Assembly: GCA_013373375.1 (NCBI GenBank)
Contig: JABXHY010000061.1
Location: forward strand, 33,870-97,869
Reading direction: 5' to 3'
DNA length: 64,000 nucleotides
Source: Gammaproteobacteria bacterium
Lineage (GTDB): Bacteria > Pseudomonadota > Gammaproteobacteria > Enterobacterales > Kangiellaceae
Below the pieces are notes generated by a model. The model was given only the letters and a program-made list of their open reading frames with translations, had not been told where the DNA came from and did no database searches. The translations under genes and the position numbers were made by a program. Of this stretch, positions 28,587 to 37,764 are shown one piece after another. Each line of letters opens with the position of its first letter. Position 1 is the first letter of the stretch.

Positions 28587-29663
28587 CTACACAATATCCA
28601 TCACTTGTTCAGTGCGTTGGCATAAACACGTTAACAATGCCATTCGAAGAAAAACTGCACCACGAGCCTGAGAAAAATACCAATTATGATGAGTGTCATC
28701 GAGGTCCGTTGACAACTCTTCTCCTCTTGCTAGTGGATGCATGATGATTGCGTTTTCTTTTAAAGGGGAGCTTTTGCTTAATACAAACTTCTCTCCAAAT
28801 GACTCAAATGTATTCCCCACCCAAGCAATTGCATTAATGTAAACAATATCCAATTCAGGTAAGCGTTTATTCAGTTTACTTGATAGCGTTACGTTCAACC
28901 CTTTTTCCTGAAGTTGTTCTAACTGTCCTTCATCAAATACCTTTTGCGCTGACTCATCATGAAAAATAATCACTTCTTCAAAGCATTCGGGGAATACCGC
29001 CATAACTTTCAAAAGGCTTCGCACCGTTCTCATTTTGCTTGGAATACCCACGATTCCCATAGTCAATTTTGGAGTAGAATCAGGATCTGAAATTAATCCA
29101 GGCTTCCATTTAAATATGGTGTACATGTCCGCCAGTGCTTGCGTTGGGTGTTCATCTGTCCCATTTCCGGCATTAATGATAGGAATTCTTAAACTGTTCA
29201 TCATCAAACGAACAGACTCTTCATTATTGTCTCGAAGAACCACGCAATCGCCATAATTATTAAACATCTCACCAACGTCTTCTAACGATTCACCTTTTGC
29301 AATCCCTGTTGTAGAACGATCAGTAATCGACATAATGTCGCCGCCTAACCTATGCCAGGCGCTTTCAAATGACAGGCGTGTTCGAGTACTCGGTTCGTAA
29401 AATGCGCTGATTAATATTTTTCCTTTTAAAGGAGTATTAAATCGCTCTGGGTTACCTTCGTATTTTGCAGACAGTCGAAATAATTGTAGTAACTCATCTC
29501 GTGTAAATTGATCCGTTGAAACCACATGTTGTTCAGTAAGGTTTTGTAAATAGTCACCTTCTTCCTGAATCGCTTTGAGTAATGCTTTTGGATGAGCATC
29601 ACCATATACATCTGGGCGTTTACGAGAAAAACACACTTCTTCAGTGGTGATAGAATCTACCAT
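28587..29663 (-). CDS. Aspartate/ornithine carbamoyltransferase family protein, ATCase-like with altered acceptor site
   Basis: 358 residues, about 45 longer at the N-terminus than E. coli PyrB. The carbamoyl-phosphate site is intact: STRTRLSFE (about 91-99), a KGE in the 80s loop, HPTQALAD, and MRTVRSL. The second half follows PyrB closely, with HPLARGEELSTDLD against HPLPRVDEIATDVD. However, the ATCase segment YMTRVQ, whose Arg and Gln bind the aspartate carboxylates, reads YINAIA here (about 274-279), and HPLP is HPLA. By eye this is a carbamoyltransferase whose acceptor is probably not L-aspartate. No regulatory chain (pyrI) or dihydroorotase is beside it. Its start overlaps the end of a 40-codon membrane ORF. 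Confidence 0.85.
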   Translation of the reverse strand: MVDSITTEEVCFSRKRPDVYGDAHPKALLKAIQEEGDYLQNLTEQHVVSTDQFTRDELLQLFRLSAKYEGNPERFNTPLKGKILISAFYEPSTRTRLSFESAWHRLGGDIMSITDRSTTGIAKGESLEDVGEMFNNYGDCVVLRDNNEESVRLMMNSLRIPIINAGNGTDEHPTQALADMYTIFKWKPGLISDPDSTPKLTMGIVGIPSKMRTVRSLLKVMAVFPECFEEVIIFHDESAQKVFDEGQLEQLQEKGLNVTLSSKLNKRLPELDIVYINAIAWVGNTFESFGEKFVLSKSSPLKENAIIMHPLARGEELSTDLDDTHHNWYFSQARGAVFLRMALLTCLCQRTEQVMDIV

Positions 29664-29779
29664 AACTGTTCCTTATGCCAGTCAATAACTGCAAGTATCA
29701 ATAAAATTATGGGGGCAATAGCGGCTAGCGATACCGCACTGTAAACTAAAAACTCAAACCAAGCGTAGGTCATAAACAT
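29657..29779 (-). CDS. 40-residue single-span membrane microprotein
   Basis: A short ORF between the symporter and the carbamoyltransferase: ATG at 29779 preceded by AAGGAAAA at good spacing, ending with TAG at 29657 so that its stop overlaps the next gene's ATG. The protein starts MFMTYAWFEFLVYS, has one strongly hydrophobic helix (SAVSLAAIAPIILILIAVI) and ends with a polar DWHKEQLW tail. The coupling on both sides (11 nt after the symporter, 7-nt overlap with the carbamoyltransferase) argues that it is real. By analogy with small subunits of some SSS transporters it may assist the symporter; that is inference. Confidence 0.65.
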   Translation of the reverse strand: MFMTYAWFEFLVYSAVSLAAIAPIILLILAVIDWHKEQLW

Positions 29780-29790
29780 AATCGTTTTCC

Positions 29791-31203
29791 TTATTCGCTA
29801 AGTGTTTGCCAATCAAATTTTTGGTTCTTAATCATTAAGCCGATCAAACAGACCAGCAACGATATCGCGCAAGAAAATAAAGCGGCAACGTAAAAGCCTA
29901 TAAAACCAAACCCAAGTAAGCCGCTCAGGGTGCCAAGTGCCATTGCAAATGCTGCAGTTACACCATCCAGGCGTCGATAATACAAACCAAAAACAATTGG
30001 GAAAATTGTGCTAGCGACAAATGCGCCAGTAAAGTTTAACAAAGCACCGAGAGTGGCCACTTTTGGAATACAAAGCAACCAAGTAAAGAAACCAAGAGCG
30101 ACAATTGAAATTTTACTGACTTTGAACAAATGCGCATTGTCTGCCGATTTATTTATCAAGCCTTTGTAAATATCTTTTGTGAGCAAATCACTCGTGGCTG
30201 CTAGCAATGAATCCAAACTCGAAGCCAACGCCGAAAAAACCACAATAAACACGAATACAGCGCCAACTTTACCTAAAATTTTTGCTGCAATAAGAGGCCC
30301 GATCATATCAGCGCTAGGAGGGAAAACATCGAGAGAAAAAGCCGCCAATGCGGCAAAGCCCGTTACGATAGGAATGGGTAACCAGAGTAATCCTGACATA
30401 AGAAAGGCTTTTTTACCGATATTTTCTTTGAAGGCAAAAGCTCGCGACCACCACACATTCGAGTGGAATATTTCTCCGATGCCAAAAAATATATTATTAA
30501 ATAAAAACATTATTGCCGCCGGAAACAATAAGTTTAAAAGTTGCGGACTTTTTTCTTCGACATTGTCATAAATAGTCTCGAGTCCAATTTCTGAAATACC
30601 AATGTACGCAATTAATACTACACCAATCAGAATAATAATCGTTTGAACAAAATCCGTAGCGATAACTGCTTTTAATCCACCAAGTAAGGTGTAGCAGACA
30701 CAGATGAACAATATTGCAGACATTCCAAAAAAATAATTCAGTCCACTTAGTGCAGAGAGTAAAATTCCACCCGCCATACCAAGGCTCACCAACCACCCTA
30801 GTGCGTAACACAAAGAAATAACGAGAAATATCAGCCAGGCAATAAAACCGAATCGTTTGCGGATAAAGTCACCGCACGTGTATCCATGAGGCATCAGTGC
30901 CTTTATTCTTTTGGCCATAGGCGCAAACAAAATCAACCCGAGCGCAGCAAGTGAATATCCGATCATTCCCCACACGCCGAATTGATAAGTCAGTTGAGGT
31001 GCAACCAGTGTTGTATTACTGGTAATCCATGTCGCCATGGCCGTTGCTGATGCGAACGCAAACCCAACATTTCGACCCGCCAGCATGAAATCATCAATCG
31101 TTCGATTATTTCGCCCTAACCACCAGCCAAACGCTATCCAGGCGATACCAAAAAGTACAACAATTAAAAGAGCCCACTGTGACGATAGAGTTACCTCAGT
31201 CAT
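29791..31203 (-). CDS. Sodium:solute symporter (SSS family)
   Basis: 470 residues, almost entirely membrane-embedded with about 13 hydrophobic helices. Family features are the N-terminal FGWWLGRNNRTIDDFMLAGRNVGF, ATAMATWITSNTTL, the MPHGYTCGDFIRKRFG loop, a TLLGGLKAVIATDFVQ segment and VFSALASSLDSLLAATSDLLTKDIY, which carries the Na2-type serines. SSS proteins take up amino acids, sugars, vitamins or carboxylates with Na+. The substrate here is undetermined; genes on both sides suggest an amino acid or related amine. The start is ATG at 31203, 18 nt after the FN3 gene, so both are probably in one operon. Confidence 0.92.
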   Translation of the reverse strand: MTEVTLSSQWALLIVVLFGIAWIAFGWWLGRNNRTIDDFMLAGRNVGFAFASATAMATWITSNTTLVAPQLTYQFGVWGMIGYSLAALGLILFAPMAKRIKALMPHGYTCGDFIRKRFGFIAWLIFLVISLCYALGWLVSLGMAGGILLSALSGLNYFFGMSAILFICVCYTLLGGLKAVIATDFVQTIIILIGVVLIAYIGISEIGLETIYDNVEEKSPQLLNLLFPAAIMFLFNNIFFGIGEIFHSNVWWSRAFAFKENIGKKAFLMSGLLWLPIPIVTGFAALAAFSLDVFPPSADMIGPLIAAKILGKVGAVFVFIVVFSALASSLDSLLAATSDLLTKDIYKGLINKSADNAHLFKVSKISIVALGFFTWLLCIPKVATLGALLNFTGAFVASTIFPIVFGLYYRRLDGVTAAFAMALGTLSGLLGFGFIGFYVAALFSCAISLLVCLIGLMIKNQKFDWQTLSE

Positions 31204-31221
31204 AGAATAAGTTTCCAGAAA

Positions 31222-31650
31222 TTAATTTTTTTGGCGAGGGCCGAATAGTAAGATCGACACTAAAATAAGAAATAGTAGGCAGCCGACTCCGAAAAGTTGC
31301 AGTGCCTGTTCGAGAGAACGATGTTCAACAGTAACAGAGGCTGGATTACCGACCGCTACTCCATTGCTGTCGACCAATCTAAAATAATATTGGCCGTTGG
31401 TGTAACCAGTAACTGAAATCTGGCTCATCCCAACCACATTATATTGGGTCTCGATTGTTCCAAAGTCGGATGAAGGTGACATTTCAAGAGTCGTGATTTC
31501 CTTGCCAGAATCCTCCCATCTCAAAGTATAATAACCCTCTGAAGAGGACTGCTGTTTGGGACGCAACTCGAGTGCGGTTGCTGCAGAGATACCTAACAAC
31601 AGGCTTAAAATCACTATTTTTGTGCAAATTCGCGAGAAGAAAAGCTGCAT
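31222..31650 (-). CDS. Exported FN3-like protein with C-terminal membrane anchor
   Basis: 142 residues. A signal peptide (MQLFFSRICTKIVILSLLLGISAATA) precedes one small beta-sandwich domain resembling fibronectin type III (YYTLRWEDSG ... GQYYFRLVDSNG). A C-terminal membrane helix (LFGVGCLLFLILVSILLFG) and a short basic tail follow. The domain would face the periplasm. It is the first gene of the co-directional block with the symporter, microprotein, carbamoyltransferase and asnB. The order suggests a periplasmic or membrane accessory of the transporter, which is inference. No ribosome binding site stands out at the ATG. Confidence 0.75.
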   Translation of the reverse strand: MQLFFSRICTKIVILSLLLGISAATALELRPKQQSSSEGYYTLRWEDSGKEITTLEMSPSSDFGTIETQYNVVGMSQISVTGYTNGQYYFRLVDSNGVAVGNPASVTVEHRSLEQALQLFGVGCLLFLILVSILLFGPRQKN

Positions 31651-32052
31651 AAATTAATGCGGATCATTTTGCGAAACAAGCCTCCATCCTAATTCAAAAA
31701 TAATTTGTGGTCAAATTATCAGGCCTCGCTTATCTCTATTCTAAAGACTTCAAAGCCTTATTAAATGAGCGCCAGTAGTCGACACAAGCCTCAAGAAAAT
31801 TTGCTCTACTTCAGCGCAGAGGCATCCGATATTTTTAAGGTAAAGTTAAAACAAAATAACCTATTGCACTAAAGTCATGCATCAATCGGAAGGCGATAAC
31901 AAACAAATGAAAAAAAATTAAGTGAACCAATTTATCGGGTGAGGTTACATTAGTATCTGAGCTGCAACAGGATTTGAACTGCAACACGCTCTAACTTAAA
32001 CGTGTTGCAGGATTGGTCTGAAACTGAAATTAGATGACGACGTCGCGCTAAC
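31651..32052. other. Intergenic region
   Basis: A 402-bp gap that should hold the promoter of the FN3-symporter block (leftward) and the 3' end of the malic enzyme transcript. It contains the inverted repeat at 31979-32010 and, beside it, a shorter partial copy of the same CTGCAACA sequence (31963-31970). No credible ORF or RNA gene was found. Confidence 0.4.
31979..32010. repeat. 10-bp inverted repeat downstream of maeA
   Basis: CTGCAACACG and CGTGTTGCAG are a perfect inverted repeat around a 12-nt loop, 43 nt after the malic enzyme stop. There is no U tract on either strand, so it could be a factor-dependent terminator, an RNA 3'-end stabiliser or a binding site. Confidence 0.4.
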
Positions 32053-33750
32053 TTAAAACGAAACTCTTCGGTAACTTCGATAGTTTGGAGTCCAAAAATT
32101 TTTCATCAACTTTTCGTCCAATGCTTGATCGGAAATAGTGATAGCGACATCATCTTCCATGGCCTGGCGAGCAACCGCTTTAGCTATGGCGAGGCTTACT
32201 TCCCGAATATCAGCGAGCGGTGGTAACAACCCTCCACTGTCATGCTGAAGAGCAAACTCTGCTAGCGCTTCACTTGATGCCATCAGCATATTGTCCGTTA
32301 CTCGTCGCGCCTTGGACGCCAAAACGCCAAGTCCAACACCGGGAAAAATATACGCATTATTACATTGCGCTATTGGATACTCTCGATTGTCGTATTGAAC
32401 AGGTTTAAATGGACTACCGGTTGCGACAATCGCTCTCCCCTGGGTCCATTGAATTAAGTCTTCCGGTAATGCTTCGCAGCGCGATGTTGGATTAGATAAC
32501 GGCAAAATAATAGGACTATCAGTGTTATCACACATCATCGACACTATGTCTTTAGTAAAAATATTAGGCTGTCCCGAAACGCCTACCAAAACGGTCGGTT
32601 GCGCATGCTTAACTGTGTTGAAAAAGTCGACCCGGCCATCTTCATTTTTCGTCCAGCCTTCCGCTATATTCGCTTTTTGTGCAACTGGCTTTTGAAATGA
32701 CTTTAAATAAGCTAGATCATCGGTCAGTAGCCCTCGACTATCGATCAGATAAATTCGCTCTCGAGCCTGCTCGTCCGACAGTCCTTCTCGTTTCATTTGA
32801 GCAATGATCTGTTCTGCAATTCCACAACCCGCTGAGCCTGCACCTAAAAACACAATTCGCTGATCTTTCAACTGCTGTCCAATTTGTTTGCAACCTGCCA
32901 ATAGAGTTCCCACGGTTACAGCTGCGGTACCTTGAATATCATCATTAAAACAGCAAAGATCATCTCGATATTTTTCGAGCAATGGCGTTGCATTAGTGGC
33001 GGCAAAATCTTCAAACTGCAATAGAGCTTCAGGCCAGCGTCTTTTTACTGCCTGAATAAATAGCTCAACAAATTCGTAGTAGTCGTCTCCAGTAATGCGC
33101 TCATGACGCCAACCCATATACATAGGATCATCCAGTAACTCTTTATTATTGCATCCAACATCCAGCACTATCGGCTGAGTGTAGGCTGGCGAAATTCCTC
33201 CACACGCGGTATACAGGCTGAGCTTTCCAATAGGGATACCCATACCACCAATGCCTTGATCACCAAGACCTAAGATACGCTCACCATCCGTGACAACAAT
33301 TACTTTGACGTTATGCTTGGTTGCATTTTGCAGCATATCATCAATGCGGTCTTTATCTGGATAGGATATGAACAACCCTCGTTTCCGGCGATAAATTTTT
33401 GAAAAATCTTGGCAAGCTTTTCCCACTGTCGGGGTATAAATTAATGGCATAACTTCATCAACGTGATCGACCACCAATTTGTAAAACATTGTCTCATTTG
33501 TATCTTGAATATTTCGTAGATAAATATGTTTGTCGAGATCGTTGTTGAATCCTTGCAATTGTGAGTAGCACCGAGCGGCCTGCTCTTCAATAGTTTCAAT
33601 ATTTTGCGGAAGTAACCCTTCAAGATTAAAGGTTTGACGCTCATACTCTGAAAACGCACTACCTTTATTGAGTAGTGGTGTTTCTAGTAAAACAGGACCA
33701 GCGTAAGGGATATAGAGTGGACGTTTTGCTGATTCAGCTTGTTCAGTCAT
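32053..33750 (-). CDS. maeA: NAD-dependent malic enzyme
   Basis: 565 residues, the length of E. coli MaeA (SfcA). It oxidatively decarboxylates malate to pyruvate. Seen are [10 protein letters not shown] with the catalytic tyrosine, the [10 protein letters not shown] segment, [36 protein letters not shown] with metal-binding acids, the Rossmann motif [13 protein letters not shown] and [13 protein letters not shown]. The start is ATG at 33750. A structured leader (33800-33845) precedes it. It is a single-gene transcript reading away from the class V aminotransferase end. Confidence 0.96.
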   Translation of the reverse strand: MTEQAESAKRPLYIPYAGPVLLETPLLNKGSAFSEYERQTFNLEGLLPQNIETIEEQAARCYSQLQGFNNDLDKHIYLRNIQDTNETMFYKLVVDHVDEVMPLIYTPTVGKACQDFSKIYRRKRGLFISYPDKDRIDDMLQNATKHNVKVIVVTDGERILGLGDQGIGGMGIPIGKLSLYTACGGISPAYTQPIVLDVGCNNKELLDDPMYMGWRHERITGDDYYEFVELFIQAVKRRWPEALLQFEDFAATNATPLLEKYRDDLCCFNDDIQGTAAVTVGTLLAGCKQIGQQLKDQRIVFLGAGSAGCGIAEQIIAQMKREGLSDEQARERIYLIDSRGLLTDDLAYLKSFQKPVAQKANIAEGWTKNEDGRVDFFNTVKHAQPTVLVGVSGQPNIFTKDIVSMMCDNTDSPIILPLSNPTSRCEALPEDLIQWTQGRAIVATGSPFKPVQYDNREYPIAQCNNAYIFPGVGLGVLASKARRVTDNMLMASSEALAEFALQHDSGGLLPPLADIREVSLAIAKAVARQAMEDDVAITISDQALDEKLMKNFWTPNYRSYRRVSF

Positions 33751-33799
33751 TTTTTCAAGTACCTGTTATCGTTTGAGTATTGATCACCGAAATTTTTAA

Positions 33800-33845
33800 A
33801 AGCGCTGTTTGTGTTGAGCTCCTAGCTCACGGCACAAAAACGCTT
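33800..33845 (-). promoter_or_regulatory. Nested imperfect hairpin in the maeA upstream region
   Basis: Read on the - strand, three stacked stems nest in one another: AAGCG/CGCTT, TTTGTG/CACAAA and GAGCT/AGCTC, with 2-4 nt internal loops and an AGG apical loop. The element lies 50-95 nt before the maeA start, where a 5' leader would be. There is no U tract behind it. It may be a leader RNA structure or a compound operator. Confidence 0.35.
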
Positions 33846-34011
33846 ACTCTAAAAAACCGATGATTAGAATTTGTGGTATATATGCAAAAGCCAAATAAAA
33901 CTATCGAACAGTTTTATTGAAGCCTCAGTATAGAGTGCGCGGGTATTTTATTAAACATTTGATAAAAGCCAGATTAGACCATTTAAAACTTCCAGCTATA
34001 TCAAACTGGCA

Positions 34012-35151
34012 CTAAAGATTCTCAAGACAGTCAATCACCTCACTGAACTCTTCTACTCGATTATACACATGCACAGATAACCGGTTTAACTGCGTTATTT
34101 CTCTATGTCGCAAGTCTATCCAGCCCGCATCTTGCGTGATAACGCTGGAGATTACATTTCCAGAATCCAGTGCTTGCTTCACCCGCTCAACAGAAGCTTT
34201 TTTATGTCGAAAGCTAATAATCCCAGATAACTGAGCACCGGTATCGGCTATCTCAACGACACCACTCTCGCTCAACATATCGCGTAACTCAGAACTTAAA
34301 CGTTGAATCGAGTCGTAAATGACTTGTTGATTAGCTAAGAGTTCACTAATTGCTTGTTGTAATCCAGCACGCGCCGCCCAGTTAGCTTCCCACAATTCAA
34401 ATCGTCTCGCAGTTTCATCAAGCCGCCAAGTATTGTCATCAATTAAACGAGCAGCAGCATGATCAGTGACAACCGGAAATAACTCTTCTTCAAGTACTCT
34501 TTGCGCAACATAAAGAAATCCGGTTCCTCTGGGACCTCGCAAAAACTTTCTTCCAGTTGCCGATAAGAAATCACAGTTTAATTTCGAAACATCGACCGCG
34601 ATTTGTCCAAGAGCCTGACAGCCATCAATCAGATAATAAGCCGATGAATTCGACACTAACTGCCCCAGCTTTATAACATCTAACACCCCGCCGTTATGGG
34701 AGCCAATCCAGGTAACAATTACCGCTTTAACTCGCTCAGTTAGCAAGCTTGAAACCGCGACCCAATCTAAATCGCCCTCTTTCTCTGGTAAAAATATTAT
34801 CTCTAACTCATATTGTTGTTTTAATTGCAGCAAAGCAATGTAGTGAGCGCCATACTCTTTCGAACTGATTAAAACCTGATCGCCCTTTTGCCATGGAATA
34901 CTCAAAAGAGCATTCTGCATGGCACGGCTTGCACTTTCCTGTAATGCTATATGAGTAGGTGCTGCATTAATTAATTGGCCAACTTGTTGATAAAGGAGCT
35001 CCCACCTTGCTTGATGGAAATCTGCTGCTCCATACCCGCCCATTTTCTGCTCCAAGCAAAGATAATCTATTTGGGTTTGCAACACTTCTTGAGAACATAT
35101 CGATGCTCCAGCTGCATTTAGATGAATAAAAGGATTAGGTGGTGAAGCCAT
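34012..35151 (-). CDS. Class V PLP-dependent aminotransferase / cysteine desulfurase-like enzyme
   Basis: 379 residues. The class V fold is shown by the FIHLNAAGASICS start, YGAHYIALLQL, TWIGSHNGGVLDVIKLG, the YLIDGCQALGQIAVDV segment with the PLP-binding Asp and the Gln, and the Schiff-base lysine in ATGRKFLRGPRGTGFLYV. The C-terminus has LRHREITQLNRLSVHVYN. The family contains cysteine desulfurases, selenocysteine lyases, EgtE-like and isopenicillin N epimerase-like enzymes. No ergothioneine or Fe-S cluster gene is adjacent, so the reaction is left open. It is a single gene with ATG at 35151. Confidence 0.85.
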   Translation of the reverse strand: MASPPNPFIHLNAAGASICSQEVLQTQIDYLCLEQKMGGYGAADFHQARWELLYQQVGQLINAAPTHIALQESASRAMQNALLSIPWQKGDQVLISSKEYGAHYIALLQLKQQYELEIIFLPEKEGDLDWVAVSSLLTERVKAVIVTWIGSHNGGVLDVIKLGQLVSNSSAYYLIDGCQALGQIAVDVSKLNCDFLSATGRKFLRGPRGTGFLYVAQRVLEEELFPVVTDHAAARLIDDNTWRLDETARRFELWEANWAARAGLQQAISELLANQQVIYDSIQRLSSELRDMLSESGVVEIADTGAQLSGIISFRHKKASVERVKQALDSGNVISSVITQDAGWIDLRHREITQLNRLSVHVYNRVEEFSEVIDCLENL

Positions 35152-35265
35152 ACAATCGCGCGCCTTTGCTGTAATGACAAGTTATTCGATGAAGTAGTAG
35201 CATACAAACCCTGTGCAAAAAAAGGAATTATGCTGTTACGGAATCTCATGCTGATTCAACACTAG

Positions 35266-35348
35266 ACTTTGAGGGAATTACTTTGATGGGATTACTTTGC
35301 GGGGATAACTTTGTGGGATAACTTTGAAGAGCCTACTTTAAATGGCTG
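35266..35348. repeat. Six degenerate 13-14-bp tandem repeats
   Basis: Units start at 35266, 35280, 35294, 35308, 35321 and 35335. Each begins ACTTT, mostly ACTTTG followed by GGGATT- or GGGATA-like sequence; the last two units are the most diverged. The period is 14 bp except for one 13-bp unit. It is non-coding, 115 bp upstream of the class V aminotransferase start. Confidence 0.7.
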
Positions 35349-35397
35349 TAACCGATCAGCTACTATGAGGATGTTCGTTCAAAGGCGATTCACAATA

Positions 35398-35421
35398 AAG
35401 GGACTAACAATTAAGTCCCTT
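35398..35421 (-). terminator. Probable terminator of the FmdB-type gene
   Basis: AAGGGACT / AGTCCCTT is a perfect 8-bp stem with an 8-nt loop. On the - strand it is followed by TTATTGTG, a poor U tract. It lies 100 nt downstream of the zinc-ribbon gene ending at 35522. Confidence 0.45.
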
Positions 35422-35521
35422 AAAGGAATGTACTCTATCAAATGATGTTAGGATAAAGAGCTGTAGACTTATGTTATTAAATTAAGTCAGTTGAGCTTCG
35501 AATATCGAAACGCTCAGCTTA

Positions 35522-35842
35522 TCAATTCGAGTCAGCAGAAGTGCTGGTATTGCTTGAGCTCGATGTTTTATTCGATGATTTACTAGAGTTTTCAGCAGAC
35601 GCAGTCGAACCCCCGCTCTTAGCCGCATCTTTATTATTAGAGCTACTCTTATTTTTGCCCGAGTCCTTAAAGTCTGTCACATACCAGCCACTGCCTTTTA
35701 ATTGAAAACCAGCAGCTGATATCAGCTTATTCAGGGCAGCTTCCGAACACTCAGGACAATCCCTAAGTGGTTCATCACTCATTTTTTGTAACTTCTCAAA
35801 TTTATGGTCGCATGCGCTACATTGATATTCATAAATAGGCAT
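35522..35842 (-). CDS. FmdB-type zinc-ribbon protein
   Basis: 106 residues from the ATG at 35842, chosen for its GAGGAG ribosome binding site about 8 nt upstream. Residues 1-40 form the FmdB/CxxC zinc ribbon: [19 protein letters not shown], then [30 protein letters not shown]. The rest is a low-complexity Ser/Asn/Lys tail, likely disordered. The family is named for a putative regulator of formamidase, but its role is unproven. In many gammaproteobacteria it lies near aspS; here it is divergent from another aminoacyl-tRNA synthetase gene, proS. Confidence 0.85.
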   Translation of the reverse strand: MPIYEYQCSACDHKFEKLQKMSDEPLRDCPECSEAALNKLISAAGFQLKGSGWYVTDFKDSGKNKSSSNNKDAAKSGGSTASAENSSKSSNKTSSSSNTSTSADSN

Positions 35843-36039
35843 CGCTGACTCCTCTTCAATAAACACGACTTTAAATAAAACGCCCAGATCCGCGCGCGGT
35901 GTGTAATATATGGGCAAAAAAGTAAAAATAAACTTAAAAATGTCACATTTTCACTGAAACAGTTTAAGTAATGGGTTTTAGCCTTTTTCGATTCACTGGT
36001 AAAATGGCCAAAATAACTGACAACTAAAATGGGCAATCC

Positions 36040-37761
36040 ATGCGTACCACCGAATACTTAGTCGCAACTTTAAAAGAAAATCCAGCTGACGCTGTACTGA
36101 AAAGTCATCAGCTGATGCTTCGTGCAGGTCTTATTCGCAAGCTTGCGTCTGCTGCAGGTCTTTATAGCTGGTTGCCGACAGGTTTAAGAGTCCTACGAAA
36201 AGTTGAGCAAATCGTACGCGAAGAAATGGAAAAAGTGGGTGCCCATGAAGTCTTGATGCCAATGGTTCAACCAGCTGACCTGTGGGAAGAGTCTGGTCGT
36301 TGGGCGCAATTTGGCCCTGAACTTTTACGCATAAAAGATCGGCATGATCGGGAGTTTTGTCTTGGGCCAACACATGAAGAAGTTATTACCGCGATTGTAA
36401 GAGATGAAATACGGTCGTATAAGCAACTTCCAAGCACATTCTTTCAAATTCAAACTAAGTTTCGAGACGAGACTCGACCGAGATTCGGAGTCATGCGTGC
36501 GAGAGAGTTTCTTATGAAAGATGCCTATTCATTCCACATTGACGATAGCTCACTAGCCGAAACCTACGAAAAAATGTATCAAGCCTACTGCAATGTGTTT
36601 GAACGTCTGGGACTTGAATATCGAGCAGTATTGGCTGATACAGGTGCAATAGGTGGCAGCGCATCGCACGAGTTCCATGTATTGGCAGAATCAGGCGAAG
36701 ATGCTATCGCTTTCAGTGATGGTAGTGACTATGCCGCAAACGTAGAAAAAGCAGAGTCGCTTGCACCAAACGGAGAGCGCGCAGCAGCTACGGAAGAATT
36801 AAAACAAATCGAGACCCCCAAGGTACAAACGATTGAGCAACTAACAGAGTTTCTTTCTGTATCAGCGGACAAAACCATTAAAACCTTGCTCGTTAACGGC
36901 GCAACGGAAGAACATCCCATAGTTGCACTTTGCCTAAGAGGCGATCATAGCCTTAATGAAATTAAAGCCGAAAAACATAATTTAGTTGCATCACCTTTAT
37001 CCATGACGGATGAACAAAGTATTCGAAATGCAGCGGGTTGTCAGGCTGGATTTATTGGACCGGTAAAGTTAGAAATACCAGTCATTGTTGATCTCGATGC
37101 AGCATTACTCAGCGACTTTGTTTGCGGTGCTAACCAAGACAATACTCATCTTTCGGGAGTTAACTGGGAGCGAGACGCAAACATACACGAGGTTGCCGAT
37201 TTAAGAAATGTTGTTGAAGGTGATACTGCCCCAGACGGGAAAGGAAAGCTAACCATCAAACGAGGTATAGAAGTTGGGCATATTTTCCAACTCGGCACCA
37301 AGTACAGTGAAGCCATGAATGCGAATGTTTTAAATGAACAAGGTAAAGCTGTCACTTTATCAATGGGCTGCTATGGTATTGGTGTAAGTCGAATTGTTGC
37401 CGCCGCTATTGAGCAAAATCACGATGATTACGGTATCACCTGGCCAGAAAACATTGCTCCATTTACATTAGCAATAGTGCCGATGAATATGCACCGATCG
37501 CATCGTGTGCAAGAAGCTGCTGAAAGTCTCTATCAAGAACTTTTAAAGTCAGGCGTTGAGGTTATTATTGATGACAGAAAAGAGCGTCCTGGCGTTATGT
37601 TTGCCGACATGGAACTTATGGGAGTCCCTCACCGAATAGTCATTTCTGATAAAGGCCTCGACAATAATACTTTCGAGTACAAAAATCGCAGAACCAATGA
37701 AAAACTAGATGTTTCTCAAGATAATGTTCTAAACTTTATAAACGATTTACTGAAAAAATAA
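36040..37761 (+). CDS. proS: Prolyl-tRNA synthetase
   Basis: 573 residues, the size of bacterial-type ProRS. Class II motif 2 is visible in [31 protein letters not shown] and motif 3 in [20 protein letters not shown]; the N-terminal class II core opens with [15 protein letters not shown] sequence and WLPTGLRVL. Between motifs 2 and 3 lies the INS editing domain (about residues 225-400), which clears Ala-tRNAPro. The C-terminal anticodon-binding domain starts at [11 protein letters not shown]. It heads an operon: the lytic transglycosylase ATG is 3 nt after the stop and the patatin gene overlaps that by 4 nt. Confidence 0.97.
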   Translation: MRTTEYLVATLKENPADAVLKSHQLMLRAGLIRKLASAAGLYSWLPTGLRVLRKVEQIVREEMEKVGAHEVLMPMVQPADLWEESGRWAQFGPELLRIKDRHDREFCLGPTHEEVITAIVRDEIRSYKQLPSTFFQIQTKFRDETRPRFGVMRAREFLMKDAYSFHIDDSSLAETYEKMYQAYCNVFERLGLEYRAVLADTGAIGGSASHEFHVLAESGEDAIAFSDGSDYAANVEKAESLAPNGERAAATEELKQIETPKVQTIEQLTEFLSVSADKTIKTLLVNGATEEHPIVALCLRGDHSLNEIKAEKHNLVASPLSMTDEQSIRNAAGCQAGFIGPVKLEIPVIVDLDAALLSDFVCGANQDNTHLSGVNWERDANIHEVADLRNVVEGDTAPDGKGKLTIKRGIEVGHIFQLGTKYSEAMNANVLNEQGKAVTLSMGCYGIGVSRIVAAAIEQNHDDYGITWPENIAPFTLAIVPMNMHRSHRVQEAAESLYQELLKSGVEVIIDDRKERPGVMFADMELMGVPHRIVISDKGLDNNTFEYKNRRTNEKLDVSQDNVLNFINDLLKK

Positions 37762-37764
37762 AGC

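Larger units (their letters stand above)
35152..35521. other. Intergenic region with tandem repeats
   Basis: A 370-bp gap. It contains the six-unit 13-14-bp tandem repeat at 35266-35348 and the terminator-like hairpin at 35398-35421, and no ORF. The promoter of the class V aminotransferase gene must lie in the part next to 35151. Confidence 0.45.

Noticed and set aside
28587..29663. Naming the carbamoyltransferase pyrB
   Set aside because: The aspartate-binding residues of PyrB are absent and no pyrimidine gene is adjacent, so the symbol would claim too much.
31955..32012. T-arm-like sequence (TTCAAATCC on the - strand) suggesting a tRNA
   Set aside because: The 5-bp T-stem does not pair and no acceptor, D or anticodon arm can be found; the symmetry is better explained by the CTGCAACACG inverted repeat.
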